A stretch of 64,000 nucleotides of DNA from Pomacea canaliculata. Lineage: Eukaryota > Mollusca > Gastropoda > Architaenioglossa > Ampullariidae. Below the pieces are notes generated by a model, which did not search any database, was not told the origin of the DNA, and saw only the letters and a program-made list of their open reading frames with translations. Both the position numbers and the translations under genes were made by a program. Positions 1 to 26,662 of the stretch are shown one piece after another. The stretch is from assembly GCF_003073045.1 (NCBI RefSeq), contig NC_037593.1, forward strand, positions 18,528,725 through 18,592,724. Reading direction: 5' to 3'. Position 1 is the first letter of the stretch, and every line of letters starts with the position of its first letter.

Positions 1-9359
<9,359 letters not shown>

Positions 9360-9429
9360 GGTGGCTTCCTCAGAAAAATAAAGGCTGCCAGGGAGATAAC
9401 TGTGGAAGAACCAAAGGACACAGGTCAAT

Positions 9430-10087
9430 GTGCAAGATCAGATTAGTATAATATTGTGAAATAAAGAAAATCAACAAAAAGTCATTACAACTATTATGTT
9501 AGATCAATATTACAATTATATACACATACATTATATAAAATGCTATTTGATTTGATCTGAAAATGTAACTGACTTTTCTTAGACCTTATTTTAGTAACTG
9601 ATTTTTCATGATGACATGAAACCAGCTTTACTACTTCAGCTCTTACAACATAAGCCATCACTTCCACAACTGCAAAACTTTTACTAGAAGTATTGTTAGG
9701 GGCAGGCTTTTGTGAACCTACACTTCTTTCATAGCCTGTTAAATGTCCCCTTCAGTCAGATCTTTTTGTTTTAAATGATCTACAAATTTTGGAAACCTTT
9801 CCAGAAGATTAATTAAAGATGTTAGGGATTTTTTTGTGCAAAAGTAGTATCAGTAGAAGGTATGTTCCATACCAGAACAACTATGTCAAGATGAATTTTC
9901 TTATAGTTTCATGAAAATGTTAAGTAAAAATCTAACCATTAGAATTTTTGATTCATGATTTCATTACAAAAACTTGTGATTATTAATTTTTTATTAATAA
10001 ATGCATCTTTCCTTAGCTTGATGGCAATCAAATATATACCTGTAAAATGCTAAACATTGTTGTCTTGCAAATGAAAGGATGAGATAA

Positions 10088-10127
<40 letters not shown>

Positions 10128-10800
10128 CAAAGTTTTTAACAAATCCTTTCCTGTTGTGATTTTTGGCATATTACAGCATGTTTGTTCTTGTGCATGGCAA
10201 CTTTATACAAACTGAATGTAGGAGTTGTTACCACTTTTGAGATTGAGAATTACGCGAGTGTTGCGTTAAAAAATGCACGTAACAGATTGTACAGCCATAT
10301 ATATGTGTTCGCTGATAAGTCGGTTGGAACAATATTTCTGATTAATCATTTAAGTTAGCTACTGTAAATATGATGAGTGTGGCGTCGAGTGCAAAAAGGA
10401 TGCCGCGAGTGACTCAAGGATCAGGCGCAGCAGTTCTACGGACAGCACAGGACTCGCACCCGTGTCCTCAAGTGACCGCACGAGGACACCTCTAACAGCT
10501 GTGTACACACAAACAACTTTTCATAAGACCATTTTACTTGGTAAAACCCTTGCACACTCAAAGCACTGGGCTTAATTTCGTTCAAGCACCTCCAACCTTG
10601 CATGATCTTGGGAAAGGGCATTGACTATGAAGGCTACTGTAAACTTCGTGAATGCCTTCCTCGCAGCTGAAAGACAACACAGTGCTTTTAGCACGAGCAC
10701 TTCTTCCAAACACATTACTGCAAATCGACAGCAGGGTTTAAAAGCCACCCGACTGCCCATGAATTTTTAAGGGTTAAAGAAAATAAGAGCTAGACTATGA
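9430..10800. other. NNT 5' intron, no gene seen
   Basis: AT-rich intronic DNA between the coding exon 1 acceptor (about 9398) and the 5'UTR exon donor (GTAAGT read on the minus strand at 10803-10808). It holds a (GAT)n microsatellite at 10090-10127. I see no coding sequence or recognised element elsewhere in it. Confidence 0.6.
10090..10127. repeat. (GAT)n microsatellite
   Basis: About 12 uninterrupted GAT/ATG units inside the NNT 5' intron. Confidence 0.95.
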
Positions 10801-10802
10801 TC

Positions 10803-11225
10803 ACTTACGGCTATTTACGGTTGCATTTGTTGGTCTCCTGCAGGCCTTGTCTTGTGGCCCCTTGCACGCGTGGTCAAAAAGCCGGTAGGTAGGCTACGGC
10901 CACTATTTTCTGTTACAACCAATGAAATTACCGCATACGTGTCACATGGCTTCGTAGTAGGATCCGTAACATTATATAATAGGGGGGAAAGCCTTTGTGT
11001 AGAAGAAGTCACGCTATTAAAACTACCGTTAAAGATATCAATAAAGCATTTCTTGATTAGTATCGAACTAATGCTTCTTTATCTACGCTTTACATAGTTT
11101 CATGTAAGAATAGAGCCTTGTTCAGAAAGTTTCATACGGTCTTGAGCTCGCCCACCCTCACACCAAGTTTGTGAAGTAGAAACATCTGCACTTCACTTGA
11201 CAGCTGCAGCAAGTGCGAGGAAACT
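10803..11225. promoter_or_regulatory. Bidirectional NNT / IDH2 promoter region with NNT 5'UTR exon
   Basis: NNT (minus) and IDH2 (plus) diverge here. On the minus strand a consensus donor GTAAGT (10808-10803) ends a non-coding NNT exon at 10809; its upstream limit is not visible. On the plus strand a CCAAT box (10919-10923) and a TATA-like TATATAAT (10973-10980) stand about 250-300 bp before the IDH2 start codon at 11226, so IDH2 transcription may begin near 11,000. The interval is more GC-rich than surrounding introns. Promoter elements are inferred from motifs only; transcription start sites were not determined. Confidence 0.6.
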
Positions 11226-18173
<6,948 letters not shown>

Positions 18174-19150
18174 TTCTGCCTACGAGTAGGTCATCCAAAT
18201 TCCACTACTAAACTCATGGACAGTTCGTGTCGTCACCCAGAAGTCAGCCGCCGAACACCTTTGTCATCTGTTCTTTGTTCTTGAGCAGTGATGAAAGTTC
18301 TTTTACTTTCCAAGTCACCATCAAACAGTCATATTTTGATTAGGCAGCAAGGAGTCAGAGCAATAGATGCTTTATTGTGATTTAAATATAGTTGTTCTTT
18401 TAGTGCCTGTTCAAGAGACAGGTCTCTGGCATAAGACTAGTTGTTTTCATCTTTTAGTAGTATTTTTTGGAATGTTTCCATTGTATACCTTAGACCCTCT
18501 TACAGTACCAAAGTTGACAAAAGGAACTATAGATTGCTTGGAGAAATTTGGGTGTGGAGGTGTGTGTGAAAAACGGATTTCTTTACCTCCAAGTAAATAT
18601 TGCATACACAGGCATGATTATGTCTTGTGGCAAGCATTACAACCATTTTAAGAGTACAAGTAACAGCATTTCTGTAATTGTGAAAGGAAAGAAAATTTAA
18701 AACCCAAAGAAACAAATGTAGCCCATAAGAAAGAAAGGGGGAAAAATAACCAAAGCTGTGCAATGTAGGCTTTAAGGTCTCTTTGCATTATCAATAAAGG
18801 CAAAATTTTGAAAGATTGCCTCTATAGACTTGTTTAGGCATTAAATGCCCATAGAATAAATACTGCTGGGGCTTTTGCTCAGCTGCCAAAGAAATGCACT
18901 TGATTTTAATAGCTTATTTTATGCATTGTGTTCTTTTTAAATTGCCTTTTGAGTATAAGCACTTAATTTAGATATTTAAAAAAAATCTTTAATCTGGATG
19001 TTTTTTAAAGTTGAAAATCATTCATACTTTTATTTCTGAAAATTCTAAGAGTACGTGTGGGGTACTGTGGCATAAAAAGGAACTATTTATTCAGGATCAG
19101 GGCACTTGGCATAATCAATGCATGTTTTATAATGCATTTTAGAATAATAA
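18174..19150 (+). other. IDH2 3'UTR and likely polyadenylation region
   Basis: Non-coding sequence after the IDH2 stop codon at 18171-18173. Candidate AATAAA signals occur at about 18793, 18854 and 19144. Which is used cannot be told from sequence. No other gene is seen here. Confidence 0.45.
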
Positions 19151-20425
19151 AACATTTTTGTTCAGAATCTTCTTTTTTGTACACGCGGATAGAGAAATTT
19201 ATCTACTTTTAGTCTTGAGTTTCGCCACTTGTTTATTTTTATTCCTCCTCTTGGTAGTGTTTTGCAGAGGTCTGTATATTTTTCTTGTCTGTTTCAAACA
19301 ACACTCTTTAGATGACTATTCAGCTTTAATATATTGTTTTTTGTCATAATTTATATCTTATTGAAGGTCTGCCTACATTACCATTTAATGATCCAGCAGT
19401 TGTTCGATGTTACAGATGATGAGGTACGCTAATGAAATTTGAAGACTGTCACTTGCAGGCTGACTATTTTGTGTGTGCTGATGTTATCTTGTTGTGGAAG
19501 GAGTATGAATTAAAATGAGTTTGTTTGCTCACTGTATTTTGTGCATGTATTTTGTGGTTTGCATTGCAGAGTAATAATAGTAATCACATTTATATGGGTT
19601 GGCAGCATTGAATAAAATAAAAGTGTAAGCAGGCAAGTCAAAACATAAATTTAGGATATTTCTTTCTGTATTCTTATTTGTTATTTTTAACTTTTGACAT
19701 TGTTTTTATTTCCCAGAGAATGAGTCTCTGTGAATATATTAATCTTGGTTAATAATTAAACCTCAGGGAACCCATAATTTCTGATCCATTTGTAGATACC
19801 AGATTAGACCATGGTATCTTTAAGTATGGATCCTGAATGTAGGAGGAGTAGATAAGCAGTTTAGCTGGGAACTTTAGGACATTTAATCAAGTCGGTCAAC
19901 AAAACTGCACGCATCCACAACGGTGAATGGTCTGCAGAGAAACACATCTACATAAATAATAGTCGCTATAATATCTGAGCAAATGTTTTCAATATTTTGT
20001 TTTCTTTCACTTTCGTTTTTTCCAAAACATTTTCATGTTGAATTGATCAACTACCTATTGGCGCAAGCAAATTCTGTCATCTAGATTCTTTAGGTTGCAC
20101 CACATTTAATCAGTGTCATATATTTGTTATAACGCGACCACATTGCAACAACTCACATCTACTGTGTGATGTAAGGCAGGTGTCATGTATAAACAGGTAA
20201 ACACTACAATGTTTCATAAAAGCCATACATGGGTATTACTAATGCACGTTAGCAAGTACTCCGCCTGCACTTAAAACTGTTTATACGCGAACGGGATAAA
20301 TAAGTTGTTTCTTTTTGAAAATTACGAAATCACGAGTTGAGGATGAGAAAACTGCGACCGATTTTAAAAATGAGGTCAGGATAACGCCTGTGACCTACGA
20401 GCTGTTTTTCTTGGTGAGATATATG
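19151..20425. other. Intergenic, nothing recognised
   Basis: AT-rich intergenic DNA downstream of IDH2. Short open frames show no family resemblance. Confidence 0.5.
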
Positions 20426-20768
20426 CAGTGGCGTAGGAAGATGTTCGGCGTTGGGGGGGCAAACTCCCTGCTGACAGTGAACGGCGTTCGCACTCGCACA
20501 TTTCGTAAAAAAGGATGGGGGGGGGGGGGTACTGCACGCACGCACGATCTGATCGTCTGAGGTGTTAGAGCCTCCACTTGCCTCAGGGCCCGCTTTTGTG
20601 ACGGTGATGACCGTCTCCTCTCTACGTTCCCCTACCTTTCTTCAGTTCTTTGCTCTTTGTGAGGAATTACGTCTCAAATATTGGGGGGGCAAAAGGATAT
20701 TCCTGCCCCCCCTGTATTTTCCTTGGGGGGCGGCTGCCCCCGCTGCCCCCCTGGTTCCTACGCCACTG
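20426..20768. mobile_element. MITE with CAGTGGCGTAGGAA termini (343 bp)
   Basis: Perfect 14-bp terminal inverted repeats, CAGTGGCGTAGGAA at 20426-20439 and TTCCTACGCCACTG at 20755-20768. They are flanked by the direct repeat ATATG (20421-20425 and 20769-20773), consistent with a 5-bp target-site duplication. The interior has G-rich and C-rich tracts (GGGGGGGCAAA repeated) and no coding capacity. The superfamily is not assigned. Confidence 0.85.
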
Positions 20769-21124
20769 ATATGAGTACACAGTGGTCAGTTTGTACAAAA
20801 AAACTGACAACGCGCAGGAAGCAGAACGATGTAAGAAGATGTAAGGATGATGGGTGGGTTAAGAAACGGACATAGTCATAATATATGGACAGTCCCATGG
20901 CTTTTATGTTCTCTGGATGACAAATCGTTCTGCGTAAATGACGCATGCCAAGCGAAATTGGACAAACGGCACAAATTAAAGAAGTATAAAATATAAATGT
21001 AGATATAAGTAACCTTTCCGGGTGACCACCGAGAAAATGACTTGTAGCTGGTTCGCCATGTCTCTATCAAATACTGTTACATGTATAAAAGGAAAGAGCC
21101 GAAACCTTTCCATGAAAAAAAATT

Positions 21125-21218
21125 GGGCGGCCCTGTGGTGCAACGGTGAGCACCCGTCCCCAATACAGTGAAGGTTAGGGCTAGGCTGTCCTGGGTTCAG
21201 CTTTCGTCTTGGACACCT
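21125..21218 (+). mobile_element. tRNA-derived SINE head, copy 1
   Basis: Contains an A-box-like TGGTGCAACGGTGAGCACC and a B-box-like GGGTTCAGCTTTCGTCTTGG with tRNA-like spacing. The same module recurs at 54,705 and 61,351 with the shared signature GTTCAG-(N)-TTGTCTTGGACAC, so it is a dispersed family rather than a tRNA gene. This copy is the most diverged and loses similarity after the B box. Confidence 0.65.
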
Positions 21219-22101
21219 TAATCTTTCTCTGCATGTAGCATATTTGTTTACAGGAATGGCTATCTTGCCATGATATTCATGCATAAATTTTGACTTTGTC
21301 TAAAGTGCTTCACAGTCAATGATACACAAAGGGTTTTGAAGAAGCAAAACCCGTCGACTCCCAACCCCGTTAATCAGTCAAAAATACGTGGTCAGTAATA
21401 GAAGACAAATCAGAAGTTAGAAGAACTAAACCGATCAATAACTGTTACTAATAACATATTAGTAAATCAACAATTGCCTTGTCAAATGTTATTTGCCAAT
21501 AAAAGGTCACACCCAGTCAGTACCAGGAAAAAAGGTTAAATTTTGTGTGTTCCACAAATGATGTTACAGATATCCAAAATGGTCCGTGGCGGTAAAAACG
21601 TTGCCCACCCATGTTCTAGACTTACCTTGCGCGATAGTCAATTGGTGTCTAGCGACTTTCCGTTAGCGTGACGTAAACATGATAGTGTTGATGACATGAC
21701 AATGCTGACTGCACATCTCTCCCCAATCCCATTCCTGTGCCAGCCCACTTCGATCACTGCTCCACCAGTTCTGGAAATAGTGCATTATAAACTTGAAACT
21801 CGATTTCTCCGCGTGTAATATGCTACTTTATTCTTTTCCCAGAGATTTATTTAAAAGAATAAAGACACTGACCAAGGCAGGCCCCACACTTCTCCTTCAG
21901 AGCCAGTCGGGTCCAGGTACCCCAGACCCCCCACCCCCCAAAAGGCCCCCATCGTGCATGCTGTCACTGAAATAAACTGAAAGGAATAGTTTGAGGAGAG
22001 TGCGCGCGCTTTAAAGGGAGATAACTATAGTTCGTTCATTTATGAGGACAGGACTAGGGTTACCTCCCTTGAATTACAGTTCTTGCCAGAGAATGACGAG
22101 C
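21219..22101. other. Intergenic, nothing recognised
   Basis: No coding sequence seen. It includes the motif AAGGGAGATAAC near 22,014, a string I associate with molluscan non-coding DNA; that association is from memory and weak. Confidence 0.4.
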
Positions 22102-22639
22102 ACAGTGCGCAGGCGCAAGGGTCAACAGGTCATGTCCATCACTGACGGGTCATTTCCGCCAAGATAGCATTGAGCACATGTTTCTGCATTGAGCACAACA
22201 GCGTTGGCTGTCTTATTCAGATGTTCGAACTTTGTTAATTGCGATTCTAATCTAAGCATCCTCACTATGTGCTGGGAGGCAAGTATTCTATTTATGATCC
22301 AATCAGTCACAATTATAGTATAAGAAATATTATTTCATGTCATTTCTTAACGAACCAAGCATAGGAAGTCTAAAATTTCATCATTGCTTTTTTATTGTAT
22401 ATCAAATGTTACTGACACAGTGGTATTAGGATCCTTTGCACATTGTTGGGGAGGGACAAAAACTTAATCAGATAAATTTGTTAGGACATCACATACTTCT
22501 GCTTAAGTTACATGTCCTCATGGCAATGAAATAGTTTAAAAAAAATTATCCTATGCATTGTGAGCAGAAAACCATTTCATTGTTATAATTTGTGTGTACT
22601 ACTTTCATTCAACAGATAAACGTCTTCTTATAAAGTATT

Positions 22640-24640
22640 TTGTGTCTGTCTTGTAGGCGACAATATTTTTTTCACGGACAAAGAAAGACACAAAAAGGAG
22701 GTGATCACCAGTTTAGAGAGGGTGAGAGAAATCATACATATGGCTCATTCCTCTGGTGGTCAAGGTCATAGTAGTATAGAGGCCACTACGAGGAAGATTT
22801 CTCGCGACTTTATTTGGGGATCCATCAAGGCTGATGTACGGGAATATGTAAGTTACAAATTTAACCTATCCCAAGATGTACATTTACAACCTACTTATCA
22901 AGTCATGGAGTAACAAAAAAAAGTAAAACGCTGGATTACAGACAAAAGACATGACTGTGTGTTGCTTCTTTTTAACTCCATGGAGTTTGCTAATCTCATA
23001 TGTGGATTATTATTTATGAATTTAGAAATTGCTTTGTGCATGATACCTGTAATATTTTCTGAAAAAGTAGATGTAAATATTTCAGATTACAGTATGTGGT
23101 CCCTGCCAGAAGTAGGAAAAGGTTAAGATGCAGGCACCCCTTCTGAAGCCCATAAAGACATCACAGCCACTCAAGCTTGTTGGCATGGATCTGATTAGTA
23201 TGTATACATTTTTTTAAAAAAAATGCATGATTAAAAAAAATGACAAAAAGAGAAAGTATATTGTTTGGTATAATCACATTTTTTTTTCTTTTACTATGGA
23301 CGATAGTACATCCACAGTAACTGCACACTTGACAACTCTAGTGAGAAAAAGCTGGTGTATGTTGCATGAGCAGTCACTTTTATATGTCTGTAATGCTGTC
23401 TCTGCTGCAGCTATGACAGAAACCGCAAGAGGGAGCAAATATATTCTCACAATGGTTGCCTATTTCACCAAATTTGTCGAAACAAAAGACGCAGAGAGTG
23501 TGTGCACTGCAGTGCGGTCCTTTATCTATAGGTAAGTTTAGGCACATCATATCCTTTGGGCTACAAATATCGGATAAAAGCCAGTATGATTACTTGTGGG
23601 ATATGGTGGTGCTATAGCAATGCACAGCAGCAGACCTGTGTTAGTGGGATATGCTCACTAGCTTGCACTTGTCAGTGTATCATATTTTGTTCGCTTCTAT
23701 CCCTGCCATACTTTGCATCTTTTTTTTGTAAGAGAGCATGTGTGTCAAATTACAGGTGGGGACCACCACAGCGTTTCCTTACGGATCGAGGCCAGGAATT
23801 CGATAATAAGAAGGTATGTTATCATTCTGTTATTTATTACCTAATATGTTGGATGTTTTCTTTAAAACTCTTGAAAGGATGTAAGGTCTCCTGCTACACT
23901 TACAAGGTCTCTGACTTGGATAATATTCTCATTAACCCATTCTTTGACATAAATAACACTTCCATCTCTAGTTATATTCCTATTGTATTGTATATATTTA
24001 CACATAAAGTCTTCCGAAGTTTTTGAAAAACATTAGATATTTTTTACTATTGCTTAGCCACATCTTCCCAAAAGGGATTTTGAACTCTGAATAATACAGT
24101 TTGCATACTTGGCCCCAAATGCTTTTTATGTTTTTAAGTATGGAATGAATAGTCATGAGAATCTTTGCTGTGGTGTTGTCTTCTTTTTAACCATCTAGGT
24201 TTCATTGTTGATAGAAAGGAGTAAATGTCGCACATTTTAAACCTGTAGGGTTTACAGACTACTGATTTCTTGATTCTGTTATGTTTTCCTCCCTAGAAAA
24301 AGGAAGACAATAAGATTTCTGCACAAAATTTTCAGGAGTCTTTTTACTTTCTTTTCTTTGTGTTTCCCAGTTGAATGAATTGCTGTATAAGGAATTCTAC
24401 GCAAGGCATTCCACATCGGCATATCATCTGCAAACAAATGGATTAGTGGAACATATGAACAGCACTGTTCAAACAAGATTAAGCAAGCTAAAAGAAGAAC
24501 ACCAGACTGACTGGGATGAATTTCTGGAGTCTGAATTGCTTTTTCGCTGCGAACCCAGCGTCAGGCATCCACCAAATTCTCGCCATATTTTATGTTTGGT
24601 CGTGAACCAAGAATGCCATACCAGGTGCAGTTTTCCTTTA
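22640..24640 (+). pseudogene. Retroviral-type integrase relic in exon-like blocks
   Basis: Five blocks, roughly 22,655-22,849, 23,085-23,199, 23,410-23,531, 23,756-23,814 and 24,371-24,625, are bounded by plausible splice signals. They read in order as an integrase: an H2C2-type zinc-binding region with IIHMAHSSGGQGHSSIEATT, a CxxC half-site, a catalytic-core start (LVGMDLI), then TMVAYFTKF, FLTDRGQEFDNK and AYHLQTNGLVEHMNS. The latter is the conserved region around the last catalytic residue in Ginger, Gypsy-type and KRBA2/GIN-like host integrases. The relic is broken. The presence of introns argues against a simple retroelement copy and for a Ginger-like transposon or a once-domesticated gene. 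No LTR, protease, reverse transcriptase, capsid or envelope coding was seen nearby. Confidence 0.7.
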
Positions 24641-24735
24641 TAATGTACTCTGATAAACATGGAGTTTTGAGATCTGATTATAGTTACAGGATACCAGGTT
24701 TTATAATGCTCCTTTATGCTTGTTACAGATGAACG

Positions 24736-24956
24736 CAGGGTTCCCAAGTCCTTAAAAGGTCCTTACAAGTCCTTACATATTGAATCCTTGCCGTAAGGCC
24801 TTATAAGTCCTTATATTTGCCATGCGGTCCTTACAAATTCGCACACAGGTCCTTACATTTTCTCTGTGACCCTTACAAGTCCTTATATTGATAAAATATT
24901 ACCACAAATTTATTTTCGGATTCGACTTTGGCGCAAAATACCGACGATTTTTCGCC
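24736..24956 (+). repeat. hAT left terminal inverted repeat
   Basis: Matches the reverse complement of 34,510-34,720 at roughly nine positions in ten. It contains many reiterations of GTCCTTACAAG / GTCCTTATA, probably transposase-binding subterminal repeats. The left arm has about 10 bp more than the right in its outer part, equal to one extra repeat unit. Confidence 0.93.
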
Positions 24957-26662
24957 GCATGTTTGGTCTACACATCTGTACAACACTAGTTGCCCTTCCG
25001 TATTCGCAAAAAACACTCACATTTTCTTGTGACTACAAGGAATGCCAAGGCTTGGAGGATCAGATGAGGAATGAAGAGTGTGATCCTAATGCTAAACCAA
25101 AGATGGAATAAGTCGAAACTGTCAAGCATTACAGCCCATTTATTTTTGTTAACCTTGAGATATTGTTTAAGCATTCTTATTATACATGCATGTAACACAT
25201 GCAAACATATACTTATACATAAACAGCATGATATACTAATACACATAAGATAAAGATTACAAAATGACAAAGCAATCCATCTACTATAAGCAAAAGTTTC
25301 ATTGATGAAGTTCAATTCTTTGTCACCCCTACAGTGTTACCAATACTAAACAATACAATTTCTTTACATAACCTAATTTCCTCTAAATAGTTCTGGTTTT
25401 TTTTTAACATTCCATAGCATACATGTACACAACTGTGCAGGCTTATTTAAAACTGAAATAAACATTAATTCTGAATGTCACAATTCAACACCTTTTAATT
25501 TCTTCCTGTAATCTATCGATGTCTGACTGAATCTTTGTTATCTCCTTCTTGTCTTTGGCTAACAAACGCATGTTGTTAGATCTTTCAATAAGTGAAAATC
25601 TTTTTTGCTCTTCAGCCTGGAAACTATGTCTGTCAGCCAGTTCCAGCAGGTGTAGTTCTTCGGCACTGGTGGTCTTTAGCATTACCAGCTCATCTCCTAA
25701 TCTCTTTCTGTGGACCTGCTTTTCTTCTGTTTCCTTCTGCTGCTTCTGCTCAGAGAGGTAACGTTCATACCTGCCAAGTCACTAGAAGCGGATATCATCA
25801 GTGGTTTGGAGATCTCAACATTTTCCACCCCTCCCACACTGTAAATATGATCAAGAATTACTCTGCGTGCTTTTAGTGCAGTCTGGCTAAGATTGTCAGC
25901 TACTGTTTCTTTGTTGAATGAAAATCATCTTTCCACTGTAGCTTGACCATGAGAGAGTAGGAATAACTGTCTGACAACAGATCACAACACCTAAAACTCT
26001 GCTTTTCCTGCAAGGGCATCATAAAACCAACTATCCAGTCTTTGTGTCATAGGGTCAAAAGCCTTACTAGCACACTCACCTGCAGAACTGTCAAGAAAAT
26101 TACGGAACTCTGACAATACCTCGTCACAAGTCACATCATCAAACCTTTTCACACCTTGGCAATGCAACAAAACCTTTTTCATTTTTTGTATTGATTTGTC
26201 TTTTTCCCCCATGGTCTTTGGGTTTAAGAAAGTTATGTTTCTCACTAGGGTGTACTTTCAGTGGAGATTTATCCTGCAATTTTAGAACAACTGCTTTTCA
26301 AAAAATCTCTGCATTCAGCTCTGAAGGCCATGACAGTTCCATCGTTTACTGATGACTGTTTCTTAGCTACAGCCAGTAGTCTATCAACCCTGAAGCCAAG
26401 TTCTATTATGCTCAGATTGACATGGTTAGAACTGTTGCATATAGGCCTATTCTCACGCTGCAATGTACCGCACTTGGCAGGGTTAGTAGGCCATGGTAGG
26501 ATCTTTCCGAGTTTTGCACACGGCTGGGTGGGGGCTTACCATCAAGGTTTTCGCGGATAGGACGCGATTCTATTTTCTTGCAGAGCATGACCTACATTAC
26601 ATGGCTGTAGCCAATCGGAATGCTAGAACACAGTAGGCTCCCTTTTACCTCCAAATTAGAAA

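Noticed and set aside
21125-21218. Possible true tRNA gene
   Set aside because: It lacks a complementary acceptor stem and a consistent anticodon arm, and recurs as a dispersed repeat.
22640-24640. LTR retrotransposon carrying the integrase
   Set aside because: No flanking direct repeats, primer-binding site, reverse transcriptase or protease was seen, and the coding blocks are separated by introns.
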